NCBI RefSeq assembly: GCF_910589235.1
Contig: NC_060955.1
Location: forward strand, 9,878,837 to 9,942,836
DNA: 64,000 bases
DNA from: Vespa crabro
Taxonomy: Eukaryota; Arthropoda; Insecta; Hymenoptera; Vespidae
Direction of reading: 5' to 3'
Under the pieces are notes generated by a model that did not search any database, was not told the DNA's origin, and was given only the letters and a program-made list of their open reading frames with translations. A program made the position numbers and the translations under genes. Below are positions 1-13,272 of this stretch, one piece after another; position 1 is the first letter of the stretch; every line of letters starts with the position of its first letter.

Positions 1-1695
1 AACGAGATTTCAACTTTTCGTTTTTCGACGATACGCGTATATGAGCGAAAAATCGTATATACGATGCGAAACAATGTTAAAACTTCGATTCTAATATAAA
101 TAGATGTTTGATCTTATGAAATGCAATGTTCTGCATCGATTGGTAACATTTTTCAAACTGTGGCGCAAGTATTACAAAAGATTTCACGAATTTAACTTCG
201 CGTATAGCGAAATTCGCGTATGTCGATTAAGTTTTTTCGATAAAAATCATATGAAAACGACTATTTAAACATAGCAAAAACGTTATTTTCTTGTTATATT
301 CTTTATTCTGCATCGATAGAATATAAAATCAATGAAATTGAACGAGATATCAACTTTTCGTTTTTCGACGATACGCGTATATGAGCGAAAAATCTCATAT
401 ACGAACGAAACAATTTTAAAACTTCGATTCCAATATAAAATATATGTTTGATCTTATGAAATGCAATGTTCTGCATCGATTGGTAACATTTTTCAAACTG
501 TGGCGCAAGTATTACTAAAGATTTCACGAAATTAACTTCGCGTATAGCGAAATTCGCGTATGTCGATTAAGTTTTTCGATAAAAATCATACGAAAACGCC
601 TATTTAAACATAGCAAACACGTTATATTCTTGTTATATTCTTTATTCTTCATCGATAGAATATAAAATCAATGAAATTGAACGAGATTTCAACTTTTCGT
701 TTTTCGACGATACGCGTATATGAGCGAAATATCACATATACGAACGAAACAATGTTAAAACTTCGATACCAATATAAAATAGATGTTTGATCTTATGAAA
801 TGCAATGTTCTGCATCGATTGGTAAAATTTTTTAAACTGTGGCGCAAGTATTACTAAAGATTTCACGAATTTAACTTCGCATATAGCGAAATTCGCGTAT
901 GTCGATTACGTTTATCGATAAAAATCATATGAAAACGCCTATTTAAACATAGTAAAAACGTTATATTATTGTTATATTCTTCATTCTTCATCGATAGAAT
1001 ATAAAATGAATGAAAGTGAACGAGATTTCAGCTTTTCGTTTTTCGACGATACGCGTATATGAGCGAAAAATCGTATATACGATGCGAAACAATGTTAAAA
1101 CTTCGATTCTAATATAAATAGATGTTTGATCTTATGAAATGCAATGTTCTGCATCGATTGGTAACATTTTTCAAACTGTGGCGCAAGTATTACAAAAGAT
1201 TTCACGAATTTAACTTCGCGTATAGCGAAATTCGCGTATGTCGATTAAGTTTTTCGATAAAAATCATATGAAAACGACTATTTAAACATAGCAAAAACGT
1301 TATTTTCTTGTTATATTCTTTATTCTGCATCGATAGAATATAAAATCAATGAAATTGAACGAGATATCAACTTTTCGTTTTTCGACGATACGCGTATATG
1401 AGCGAAAAATCTCATATACGAACGAAACAATTTTAAAACTTCGATTCCAATATGAAATATATGTTTGATCTTATGAAATGCAATGTTCTGCATCGATTGG
1501 TAACATTTTTCAAACTGTGGCGCAAGTATTACTAAAGATTTCACGAAATTAACTTCGCGTATAGCGAAATTCGCGTATGTCGATTAAGTTTTTCGATAAA
1601 AATCATACGAAAACGACTATTTAAACATAGCAAACACGTTATATTCTTGTTGTATTCTTTATTTTTCATCGATAGAATATAAAGTCAATGAAATG
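1..1695. repeat. Monomers m1-m5: two copies of a dimer flanking m3
   Basis: Monomer starts are 340, 679, 1018 and 1357 (m1 begins just before the window). Box types are B, A, A-like (CACATATACG), B, A. m1-m2 and m4-m5 are near-identical dimers about 1,018 bp apart: m1 and m4 share CTAATATAAATAG and TTACAAAAG, and m2 and m5 share GATATCAAC and AAATATATG. m3 is distinct, with GGTAAAATTTTTTAAACTG and GATTACGTTTATCG. m1 has one extra T in a T-run near 232-237, making it 340 bp. The same m1-m3 set reappears at 5087. Confidence 0.88.
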
Positions 1696-3391
1696 GAACG
1701 AGATTTCACCTTTTCGTTTTTCGACGATACGCGTATATGAGCGAAAAATCGTATATACGATGCTAAACAATGTTAAAACTTCGATTCTAATATAAATAGA
1801 TGTTTGATCTTATGAAATGCAATGTTCTGCATCGATTGGTAACATTTTTCAAACTGTGGCGCAAGTATTACTAAAGATTTCACGAAATTAACTTCGCGTA
1901 TAGCGAAATTCGCGTATGTCGATTAAGTTTTTCGATAAAAATCATATGAAAACGCCTATTTAAATATAGCAAACACGTTATATTCTTGTTATATTCTTTA
2001 TTCTGCATCGATAGAATATAAAATCAATGAAATTGAACGAGATTTCAACTTTTCGTTTTTCGACGATACGCGTATATGAGCGAAAAATCGTATATACGAT
2101 GAGAAACAATGTTAAAACTTCGATTCTAATAAAAATAGATGTTTGATCTTATGAAATGCAATGTTCTGCATCGATTGGTAACATTTCTCAAACTGTGGCT
2201 CAAGTATTACTAAAGATTTCACGAAATTAACTTCGCGTATAGCGAAATTCGCGTATGTCGATTAAGTTTTTCGATAAAAATCATATGAAAACGCCTATTT
2301 AAACATAGCAAACACGTTATATTCTTGTTATATTCTTTATTCTGCATCGATAGAATATAAAATCAATGAAATTGAACGAGATCTCACCTTTTCGTTTTTC
2401 GACGATACGCGTATATGAGCGAAAAATCTCATATACGAACGAAACAATGTTAAAACTTCGATTCCAATATAGAATAGATGTTTGATCTTATGAAATGCAA
2501 TGTTCTGCATCGATTGGTAACATTTTTCAAACTGTGGCGCAAGTATTACTAAAGATTTCACGAAATTAACTTCGCGTATATCGAAATTCGCGTATGCCGA
2601 TTAAGTTTTTCGATAAAAATCATATGAAAACGACTATTTAAACATAGTAAAAACGTTATATTCTTGTTATATTCTTTATTCTGCATCGATAGAATAAAAA
2701 ATCAATGAAATTGAACGAGATTTCAACTTTTCGTTTTTCGACGATACGCGTATATGAGCGAAAAATCGTATATACGATGCGAAACAATGTTAAAACTTAG
2801 ATTCCAATATAAAATAGATGTTTGATCTTATGAAATGCAATGTTCTGCATCGATTGGTAACATTTCTCAAATTGTGGCTCAAGTATTACTAAAGATTTCA
2901 CAAATTTAACTTCGCATATAGCGAAATTCGCGTATGTCGATTACGTTTTTCGATAAAAATCATATGAAAACGACTATTTAAACATAGCAAAAACGTTATT
3001 TTCTTGTTATATCCTTTATTCTTCATCGATAGAATTTAATATCAATGAAATTGAACGAGATTTCAACTTTTCGTTTTTCGACGATATGCATATATGAGCG
3101 AAAAATCTCATATACGAACGAAACAATGTTAAAACTTCGATTCCAATATAAAATAGATGTTTGATCTTATGAATTGCAATTTTCTGCCTCGATTGGTAAC
3201 ATTTTTCAAACTGTGGCGCAAGTATTACTAAAGATTTCACGAATTTAACTTCGCGTATAGCGAAATTCGCGTATGTCGATTAAGTTTTTCGATAAAAATA
3301 TTATGAAAACGCCTACTTAAACATAGCAAACACGTTATATTCTTGTTATATTCTTTATTCTTCATGGATAGAATATAAAATCAATGAAATT
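1696..3391. repeat. Monomers m6-m10: source copy of a ~1.87-kb segment
   Basis: Starts are 1696, 2035, 2374, 2713 and 3053; boxes B, B, A, B, A. Rare markers are GGAACGAG and GATGCTAAAC in m6, GATGAGAAAC and CTAATAAAAATAG in m7, GATCTCACC and the broken dyad GTATATCGAA in m8, and GATATGCATATATG in m10. All of these recur in the same order 4,408 bp downstream (6104-7800). The match runs from about 1430 to about 3297; beyond that the tails differ (ATATTATG here, ATCATATG there). Confidence 0.88.
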
Positions 3392-5086
3392 GAACGAGAT
3401 TTCAACTTTTCGTTTTTCGACGATACGCGTATATGAGCGAAATATCTCATATACGAACGAAACAATGTTAAAACTTCGATACCAATATAAAATAGATGTT
3501 TGATCTTATGAAATGCAATGTTCTGCATCGATTGGTAACATTTTTCAAACTGTGGCGCAAGTATTACTAAAGATTTCACGAACTTAACTTCGCATATAGC
3601 GAAATTCGCGTATGTCGATTACGTTTATCGATAAAAATCATATGAAAACGCCTATTTAAACATAGTAAAAACGTTATATTCTTGTTATATTCTTTATTCT
3701 GCATCGATAGAATATAAAATCAATGAAAATGAACGAGATTTCTACTTTTCGTTTTTCGACGATACGCGTATATGAGCGAAAAATCGTATATACGATGCGA
3801 AACAATGTTAAAACTTCGATTCTAATATAAATAGATGTTTGATCTTATGAAATGCAATGTTCTGCATCGATTGGTAACATTTCTCAAACTGTGGCTCAAG
3901 TATTACTAAAGGTTTCACAAATTAAACTTCGCATATAGCGAAATTCGCGTATGTCGATTACGTTTTTCGATAAAAATCATATGAAAACGCCCATTTAAAC
4001 ATAGTAAAAACGTTATATTCTTGTTATATTCTTCATTCTTCATCGATAGAATATAAAATGAATGAAATTGAACGAGATTTCAACTTTTCGTTTTTCGACG
4101 AAACGCGTATATGAGCGAAATATCTCATATACGAACGAAACAATGTTAAAACTTCGATACCAATATAAAATAGATGTTTGATCTTATGAAATGCAATGTT
4201 CTGCATCGATTGGTAACATTTTTCAAACTGTGGCGCAAGTATTACTAAAGATTTCACGAACTTAACTTCGCATATAGCGAAATTCGCGTATGTCGATTAC
4301 GTTTATCGATAAAAATCATATGAAAACGCCTATTTAAACATAGTAAAAACGTTATATTCTTGTTATATTCTTTATTCTGCATCGATAGAATATAAAATCA
4401 ATGAAAATGAACGAGATTTCTACTTTTCGTTTTTCGACGATACGCGTATATGAGCGAAAAATCGTATATACGATGCGAAACAATGTTAAAACTTCGATTC
4501 TAATATAAATAGATGTTTGATCTTATGAAATGCAATGTTCTGCATCGATTGGTAACATTTCTCAAACTGTGGCTCAAGTATTACTAAAGGTTTCACAAAT
4601 TAAACTTCGCATATAGCGAAATTCGCGTATGTCGATTACGTTTTTCGATAAAAATCATATGAAAACGCCCATTTAAACATAGTAAAAACGTTATATTCTT
4701 GTTATATTCTTCATTCTTCATCGATAGAATATAAAATGAATGAAATTGAACGAGATTTCAACTTTTCGTTTTTCGACGAAACGCGTATATGAGCGAAAAA
4801 TCGTATATACGAACGAAACAATGTTAAAACTTCGATTCCAATATAAAATAGATGTTTGATCTTATGAAATGCAATGTTCTGCATCGATTGGTAACATTTC
4901 TCAAACTGTGGCTCAAGTATTACTAAAGATTTCACAAATTTAACTTCGCATATAGCGAAATTCGCGTATGTCGATTACGTTTTTCGATAAAAATCATATG
5001 AAAACGCCTATTTAAACATAGTAAAAACGTTATATTATTGTTATATTCTTCATTCTTCATCGATAGAATATAAAATGAATGAATGT
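3392..5086. repeat. Monomers m11-m15: 678-bp dimer HOR
   Basis: Starts are 3392, 3731, 4070, 4409 and 4748. A/B dimers repeat at 678 bp: m11-m12 matches m13-m14. B members (m12, m14) share GATTTCTAC, GGTTTCACAAATTAAAC and GCCCATTT. A members (m11, m13) share GAAATATCTCATATACG and GATACC. m15 starts like m13 (GACGAAACGCG) but switches inside the box to become a B/A hybrid and ends like m3 (TTATATTATTG, then TCATTCTTCATC). Confidence 0.87.
4796..4818. other. Hybrid box in m15: B left half, A right half
   Basis: The box reads TCGTATATACGAACG: left part as in B monomers and right part as in A monomers. The monomer front matches 4070 (an A unit). The switch point lies in the shared core ATATACGA. 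Confidence 0.9.
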
Positions 5087-7799
5087 GAACGAGATTTCAA
5101 CTTTTCGTTTTTCGACGATACGCGTATATGAGCGAAAAATCGTATATACGATGCGAAACAATGTTAAAACTTCGATTCTAATATAAATAGATGTTTGATC
5201 TTATGAAATGCAATGTTCTGCATCGATTGGTAACATTTTTCAAACTGTGGCGCAAGTATTACAAAAGATTTCACGAATTTAACTTCGCGTATAGCGAAAT
5301 TCGCGTATGTCGATTAAGTTTTTCGATAAAAATCATATGAAAACGACTATTTAAACATAGCAAAAACGTTATTTTCTTGTTATATTCTTTATTCTGCATC
5401 GATAGAATATAAAATCAATGAAATTGAACGAGATATCAACTTTTCGTTTTTCGACGATACGCGTATATGAGCGAAAAATCTCATATACGAACGAAACAAT
5501 TTTAAAACTTCGATTCCAATATAAAATATATGTTTGATCTTATGAAATGCAATGTTCTGCATCGATTGGTAACATTTTTCAAACTGTGGCGCAAGTATTA
5601 CTAAAGATTTCACGAAATTAACTTCGCGTATAGCGAAATTCGCGTATGTCGATTAAGTTTTTCGATAAAAATCATACGAAAACGCCTATTTAAACATAGC
5701 AAACACGTTATATTCTTGTTATATTCTTTATTCTTCATCGATAGAATATAAAATCAATGAAATTGAACGAGATTTCAACTTTTCGTTTTTCGACGATACG
5801 CGTATATGAGCGAAATATCACATATACGAACGAAACAATTTTAAAACTTCGATTCCAATATGAAATATATGTTTGATCTTATGAAATGCAATGTTCTGCA
5901 TCGATTGGTAACATTTTTCAAACTGTGGCGCAAGTATTACTAAAGATTTCACGAAATTAACTTCGCGTATAGCGAAATTCGCGTATGTCGATTAAGTTTT
6001 TCGATAAAAATCATACGAAAACGACTATTTAAACATAGCAAACACGTTATATTCTTGTTGTATTCTTTATTTTTCATCGATAGAATATAAAGTCAATGAA
6101 ATGGAACGAGATTTCACCTTTTCGTTTTTCGACGATACGCGTATATGAGCGAAAAATCGTATATACGATGCTAAACAATGTTAAAACTTCGATTCTAATA
6201 TAAATAGATGTTTGATCTTATGAAATGCAATGTTCTGCATCGATTGGTAACATTTTTCAAACTGTGGCGCAAGTATTACTAAAGATTTCACGAAATTAAC
6301 TTCGCGTATAGCGAAATTCGCGTATGTCGATTAAGTTTTTCGATAAAAATCATATGAAAACGCCTATTTAAACATAGCAAACACGTTATATTCTTGTTAT
6401 ATTCTTTATTCTGCATCGATAGAATATAAAATCAATGAAATTGAACGAGATTTCAACTTTTCGTTTTTCGACGATACGCGTATATGAGCGAAAAATCGTA
6501 TATACGATGAGAAACAATGTTAAAACTTCGATTCTAATAAAAATAGATGTTTGATCTTATGAAATGCAATGTTCTGCATCGATTGGTAACATTTCTCAAA
6601 CTGTGGCTCAAGTATTACTAAAGATTTCACGAAATTAACTTCGCGTATAGCGAAATTCGCGTATGTCGATTAAGTTTTTCGATAAAAATCATATGAAAAC
6701 GCCTATTTAAACATAGCAAACACGTTATATTCTTGTTATATTCTTTATTCTGCATCGATAGAATATAAAATCAATGAAATTGAACGAGATCTCACCTTTT
6801 CGTTTTTCGACGATACGCGTATATGAGCGAAAAATCTCATATACGAACGAAACAATGTTAAAACTTCGATTCCAATATAGAATAGATGTTTGATCTTATG
6901 AAATGCAATGTTCTGCATCGATTGGTAACATTTTTCAAACTGTGGCGCAAGTATTACTAAAGATTTCACGAAATTAACTTCGCGTATATCGAAATTCGCG
7001 TATGCCGATTAAGTTTTTCGATAAAAATCATATGAAAACGACTATTTAAACATAGTAAAAACGTTATATTCTTGTTATATTCTTTATTCTGCATCGATAG
7101 AATAAAAAATCAATGAAATTGAACGAGATTTCAACTTTTCGTTTTTCGACGATACGCGTATATGAGCGAAAAATCGTATATACGATGCGAAACAATGTTA
7201 AAACTTAGATTCCAATATAAAATAGATGTTTGATCTTATGAAATGCAATGTTCTGCATCGATTGGTAACATTTCTCAAATTGTGGCTCAAGTATTACTAA
7301 AGATTTCACAAATTTAACTTCGCATATAGCGAAATTCGCGTATGTCGATTACGTTTTTCGATAAAAATCATATGAAAACGACTATTTAAACATAGCAAAA
7401 ACGTTATTTTCTTGTTATATCCTTTATTCTTCATCGATAGAATTTAATATCAATGAAATTGAACGAGATTTCAACTTTTCGTTTTTCGACGATATGCATA
7501 TATGAGCGAAAAATCTCATATACGAACGAAACAATGTTAAAACTTCGATTCCAATATAAAATAGATGTTTGATCTTATGAATTGCAATGTTCTGCCTCGA
7601 TTGGTAACATTTTTCAAACTGTGGCGCAAGTATTACTAAAGATTTCACGAATTTAACTTCGCGTATAGCGAAATTCGCGTATGTCGATTAAGTTTTTCGA
7701 TAAAAATCATATGAAAACGACTATTTAAACATAGCAAAAACGTTATTTTCTTGTTATATTCTTTATTCTTCATCGATAGAATATAAAATCAATGAAATT
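5087..7799. repeat. Monomers m16-m23: rearranged second copy of 1-3.3 kb
   Basis: Starts are 5087, 5426, 5765, 6104, 6443, 6782, 7121 and 7461. From 5087 to about 5820 the sequence follows window bases 1 to about 735 (offset 5,086-5,087, no difference seen apart from the T-run of m1). From 5840 to about 7705 it follows 1432 to about 3297 (offset 4,408, only a few differences such as 1964 versus 6372). Compared with the source, two monomers (678 bp) are therefore missing inside m18, in perfect register. This is what one unequal exchange, or a copy with an internal deletion, would leave. Confidence 0.87.
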
Positions 7800-10174
7800 G
7801 AACGAGATATCAACTTTTCGTTTTTCGACGATACGCGTATATGAGCGAAAAATCACATATACGAACGAAACAATTTTAAAACTTCGATTCCAATATAAAA
7901 TAGATGTTTGATCTTATGAAATGCAATGTTCTGCATCGATTGGTAACATTTTTCAAACTGTGGCGCAAGTATTACTAAAGATTTCACGAAATTAACTTCG
8001 CGTATAGCGAAATTCGCGTATGTCGATTAAGTTTTTCGATATAAATCATATGAAAACGACTATTTAAACACAGCAAAAACGTTATTTTCTTGTTATATTC
8101 TTTATTCTTCATCGATAGAATATAATATCAATGAAATTGAACGAGATTTCAACTTTTCGTTTTTCGACGATACGCGTATATGAGCGAAAAATCTCATATA
8201 TGAACGAAACAATGTTAAAACTTCGATTCCAATATAAAATAGATGTTTGATCTTATGAATTGCAATGTTCTGCCTCGATTGGTAACATTTTGCAAACTGT
8301 GGCGCAAGTATTACTAAAGATTTCACGAAATTAACTTCGCGTATAGCGAAATTCGCGTATGTCGAATAAGTTTTTCGATAAAAATCATATGAAAACGCCT
8401 ATTTAAACATAGTAAAAACGTTATATTCTTGTTATATTTTTATTCTGCATCGATAGAATATAAAATCAATGAAATTGAACGAGATTTCAACTTTTCGTTT
8501 TTCGACGATACGCGTATATGAGCGAAAAATCGTATATACGATGCGAAACAATGTTAAAACTTTGATTCCAATATAAAACAGATGTTTGATCTTATGAAAT
8601 GCAATGTTCTGCATCGATTGGTAACATTTTTCAAACTGTGGCGCAAGTATTACTAAAGATTTCACGAAATTAACTTCGCGTATAGCGAAATTCGCGTATG
8701 TCGATTAAGTTTTTCGATATAAATCATATGAAAACGACTATTTAAACACAGCAAAAACGTTATTTTCTTGTTATATTCTTTATTCTGCATCGATAGAATA
8801 TAAAATCAATGAAATTGAACGAGATATCAACTTTTCGTTTTTCGACGATACGCGTATATGAGCGAAAAATCGTATATACGATGAGAAACAATGTTAAAAC
8901 TTTGATTCCAATATAAAATAGATGTTTGATATTATGAAATGCAATGTTCTGCATCGATTGGTAACATTTTTCAAACAGTGGCGCAAGTATTACTAAAGAT
9001 TTCACGAAATTAACTTCGCGTATAGCGAAATTCGCGTATGCCGATTACGTTTTTCGATAAAAATCATATGAAAACGACTATTTAAACATAGTAAGAACGT
9101 TATATTCTTGTTATATTCTTTCTTCTGCATCGATAGAATAAAAAATCAATGAAATTGAACGAGATTTCAACTTTTTGTTTTTCGACGATACGCGTATATG
9201 AGCGAAAAATCGTATATACGATGCGAAACAATGTTAAAACTTAGATTCCAATATAAAATAGAAGTTTGATCTTATGAAATGCAATGTTCTGCATCGATTG
9301 GTAACATTTCTCAAACTGTGGCTCAAGTATTACTAAAGATTTCACAAATTTAACTTCGCATATAGCGAAATTCGCGTATGTCGATTACGTTTTTCGATAA
9401 AAATCATATGAAAACGACTATTTAAACATAGCAAAAACGTTATTTTGTTGTTATATTCTTTATTCTTCATCGATAGAATATAATATCAATGAAATTGAAC
9501 GAGATTTCAACTTTTCGTTTTTCGACGATACGCGTATATGAGCGAAAAATCTCATATATGAACGAAACAATGTTAAAACTTCGATTCCAATATAAAATAG
9601 ATGTTTGATCTTATGAATTGCAATGTTCTGCCTCGATTGGTAACATTTTGCAAACTGTGGCGCAAGTATTACTAAAGATTTCACGAAATTAACTTCGCGT
9701 ATAGCGAAATTCGCGTATGTCGAATAAGTTTTTCGATAAAAATCATATGAAAACGCCTATTTAAACATAGTAAAAACGTTATATTCTTGTTATATTTTTA
9801 TTCTGCATCGATAGAATATAAAATCAATGAAATTGAACGAGATTTCAACTTTTCGTTTTTCGACGATACGCGTATATGAGCGAAAAATCGTATATACGAT
9901 GCGAAACAATGTTAAAACTTTGATTCCAATATAAAACAGATGTTTGATCTTATGAAATGCAATGTTCTGCATCGATTGGTAACATTTTTCAAACTGTGGC
10001 GCAAGTATTACTAAAGATTTCACGAAATTAACTTCGCGTATAGCGAAATTCGCGTATGTCGATTAAGTTTTTCGATAAATATCATACGAAAACGCCTATT
10101 TAAACATAGCAAACACGTTATATTCTTGTTGTATTCTTTATTCTTCATCGATAGAATATAAAATCAATGAAATT
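7800..10174. repeat. Monomers m24-m30: 1,358-bp 4-mer repeat with unlike centre
   Basis: Starts are 7800, 8139, 8477, 8817, 9157, 9497 and 9835; boxes A, A, B, B, B, A, B. m25-m26 and m29-m30 are matching pairs 1,358 bp apart. They share CTCATATATGAACG, TTTTGCAAACTG, GTCGAATAAG, a one-base deletion (TATATTTTTATTC) that makes m25 and m29 338 bp, and AAAACAGATG. m27 and m28 between them have no close neighbour copy. The tails of m24 and m26 share GATATAAATC and AAACACAGC, a second local exchange 677 bp apart. Confidence 0.83.
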
Positions 10175-13100
10175 GAACGAGATTTCACCTTTTCGTTTTT
10201 CGACGATACGCGAATATGAGCGAAAAATCTCATATACGAACGAAACAATGTTAAAACTTCGATTCCAATATAAAATAGATGTTTGATCTTATGAAATGCA
10301 ATGTTCTGCATCGATTGGTAACATTTTTCAAACTGTGGCGCAAGTATTACTAAAGATTTCACGAAATTAACTTCGCGTATAGCGAAATTCGCGTATGTCG
10401 ATTAAGTTTTTCGATAAAAATCATATGAAAACGACTATTTAAACATAGCAAAAACGTTATTTTCTTGTTATATTCTTTATTCTTCATCGATAGAATATAA
10501 AATGAATAAAATTGAACGAGATTTCACCTTTTCGTTCTTCGACGATACGCGTATATGAGCGAAAAATCTCATATACGAACGAAACAATGTTAAAACTTCG
10601 ATTCCAATATAAAATAGATGTTTGATCTTATGAAATGCAATGTTATGCATCGATTGGTAACATTTTTCAAACTGTGGCGCAAGTATTACTAAAGATTTCA
10701 CGAAATTAACTTCGCGTATAGCGAAATTCGCGTATGTCGATTAAGTTTTTCGATAAAAATCATACGAAAACGCCTATTTAAACATAGCAAACACGTTATA
10801 TTCTTGTTATATTCTTTATTCTTCATCGATAAAATATAAAATCAATGAAATTGAACGAGATTTCACCTTTTCGTTTTTCGACGATACGCGTATATGAGCG
10901 AAAAATCTCATATACGAACGAAACAATGTTAAAACTTCGATTCCAATATAAAATAGATGTTTGATCTTATGAAATGCAATGTTCTGCATCGATTGGTAAC
11001 ATTTTTCAAACTGTGGCGCAAGTATTACTAAAGATTTCACGAAATTAACTTCGCGTATAGCGAAATTCGCGAATGCCGATTACGTTTTTCGATAAAAAGC
11101 ATATGAAAACGACTATTTAAACATAGTAAGAACGTTATATTCTTGTTATATTCTTTATTCTGCATCGATAGAATAAAAAATCAATGAAATTGAACGAGAT
11201 TTCAACTTTTCGTTTTTCGACGATAAGCGTATATGAGCGAAAAATCGTATATACGATGCGACTCAATGTTAAAACTTAGATTCCAATATAAAATAGATGT
11301 TTGATCTTATGAAATGCAATGTTCTGCATCGATTGGTAACATTTCTCAAACTGTGGCTCAAGTATTACTAAAGATTTCACAAATTTAACTTCGCATATAG
11401 CGAAATTCGCGTATGTCGATTACGTTTTTCGATAAAAATCATATGAAAACGACTATTTAAACATAGCAAAAACGTTATTTTCTTGTTATATTTTTATTCT
11501 GCATCGATAGAATATAAAATCAATGAAATTGAACGAGATTTCAACTTTTCGTTTTTCGACGATACGCGTATATGAGCGAAAAATCGTATATTCGATGCGA
11601 AACAATGTTAAAACTTCGATTCCAATATAAAATAGATGTTTGATCTTATGAAATGCAATGTTCTGCATCGATTGGTAACATTTTTCAAACTGTGGCGCAA
11701 GTGTTACAAAAGATTTCACGAATTTAACTTCGCGAATAGCGAAATTCGCGTATGTCGATTAAGTTTTTCAATAAAAATCATATGAAAACGACTATTTAAA
11801 CATAGCAAACACATTATATTCTTGTTGTATTCTTTATTCTGCATCGATAGAATATAAAATCAATGAAATTGAACGAGATTTCACCTTTTCGTTTTTCGAC
11901 GATACGCGTATAGGAGCGAAAAATCTCATATACGAACGAAACAATGTTAAAACTTCGATTCCAATATAAAATAGATGTTTGATCTTATGAAATGCAATGT
12001 TATGCATCGATTGGTAACATTTTTCAAACTGTGGCGCAAGTATTACTAAAGATTTCACGAAATTAACTTCGCGTATAGCGAAATTCGCGTATGTCGATTA
12101 AGTTTTTCGATAAAAATCATACGAAAACGCCTATTTAAACATAGCAAACACGTTATATTCTTGTTATATTCTTTATTCTTCATCGATAAAATATAAAATC
12201 AATGAAATTGAACGAGATTTCACCTTTTCGTTTTTCGACGATACGCGTATATGAGCGAAAAATCTCATATACGAACGAAACAATGTTAAAACTTCGATTC
12301 CAATATAAAATAGATGTTTGATCTTATGAAATGCAATGTTCTGCATCGATTGGTAACATTTTTCAAACTGTGGCGCAAGTATTACTAAAGATTTCACGAA
12401 ATTAACTTCGCGTATAGCGAAATTCGCGAATGCCGATTACGTTTTTCGATAAAAAGCATATGAAAACGACTATTTAAACATAGTAAGAACGTTATATTCT
12501 TGTTATATTCTTTATTCTGCATCGATAGAATAAAAAATCAATGAAATTGAACGAGATTTCAACTTTTCGTTTTTCGACGATAAGCGTATATGAGCGAAAA
12601 ATCGTATATACGATGCGACTCAATGTTAAAACTTAGATTCCAATATAAAATAGATGTTTGATCTTATGAAATGCAATGTTCTGCATCGATTGGTAACATT
12701 TCTCAAACTGTGGCTCAAGTATTACTAAAGATTTCACAAATTTAACTTCGCATATAGCGAAATTCGCGTATGTCGATTACGTTTTTCGATAAAAATCATA
12801 TGAAAACGACTATTTAAACATAGCAAAAACGTTATTTTCTTGTTATATTTTTATTCTGCATCGATAGAATATAAAATCAATGAAATTGAACGAGATTTCA
12901 ACTTTTCGTTTTTCGACGATACGCGTATATGAGCGAAAAATCGTATATTCGATGCGAAACAATGTTAAAACTTCGATTCCAATATAAAATAGATGTTTGA
13001 TCTTATGAAATGCAATGTTCTGCATCGATTGGTAACATTTTTCAAACTGTGGCGCAAGTGTTACAAAAGATTTCACGAATTTAACTTCGCGAATAGCGAA

Positions 13101-13272
13101 ATTCGCGTATGTCGATTAAGTTTTTCAATAAAAATCATATGAAAACGACTATTTAAACATAGCAAACACATTATATTCTTGTTGTATTCTTTATTCTGCA
13201 TCGATAGAATATAAAATCAATGAAATTGAACGAGATTTCACCTTTTCGTTTTTCGACGATACGCGTATAGGA
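10175..13272. repeat. Monomers m31-m40 (front): 1,357-bp 4-mer HOR, two copies
   Basis: Starts are 10175, 10514, 10853, 11192, 11531, 11871, 12210, 12549, 12888 and 13228; boxes A, A, A, B, B, A, A, B, B, A. From about 10560 to about 13358 the sequence repeats at 1,357 bp. Shared rare markers are ATCGATAAAATAT (m33, m37), ATAAGCGTATATG and GCGACTCAATG (m34, m38), TATATTCGATG and AAGTGTTAC (m35, m39), and CAAACACATTATATTC. m36 is a join: its front resembles m40 (TATAGGAGCG) and its back resembles m32 (GTTATGCATCG). Confidence 0.88.

Noticed and set aside
303..527. Minus-strand open frame of about 74 codons recurring in A-type monomers, and 70-85-codon versions in B-type monomers
   Set aside because: The frame begins at GTG (CAC on the plus strand at 525-527), not ATG. 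The one-base A/B length difference shifts the second half into another frame. Many monomers lack it. The product has no recognisable domain. It is a by-product of the repeat unit.
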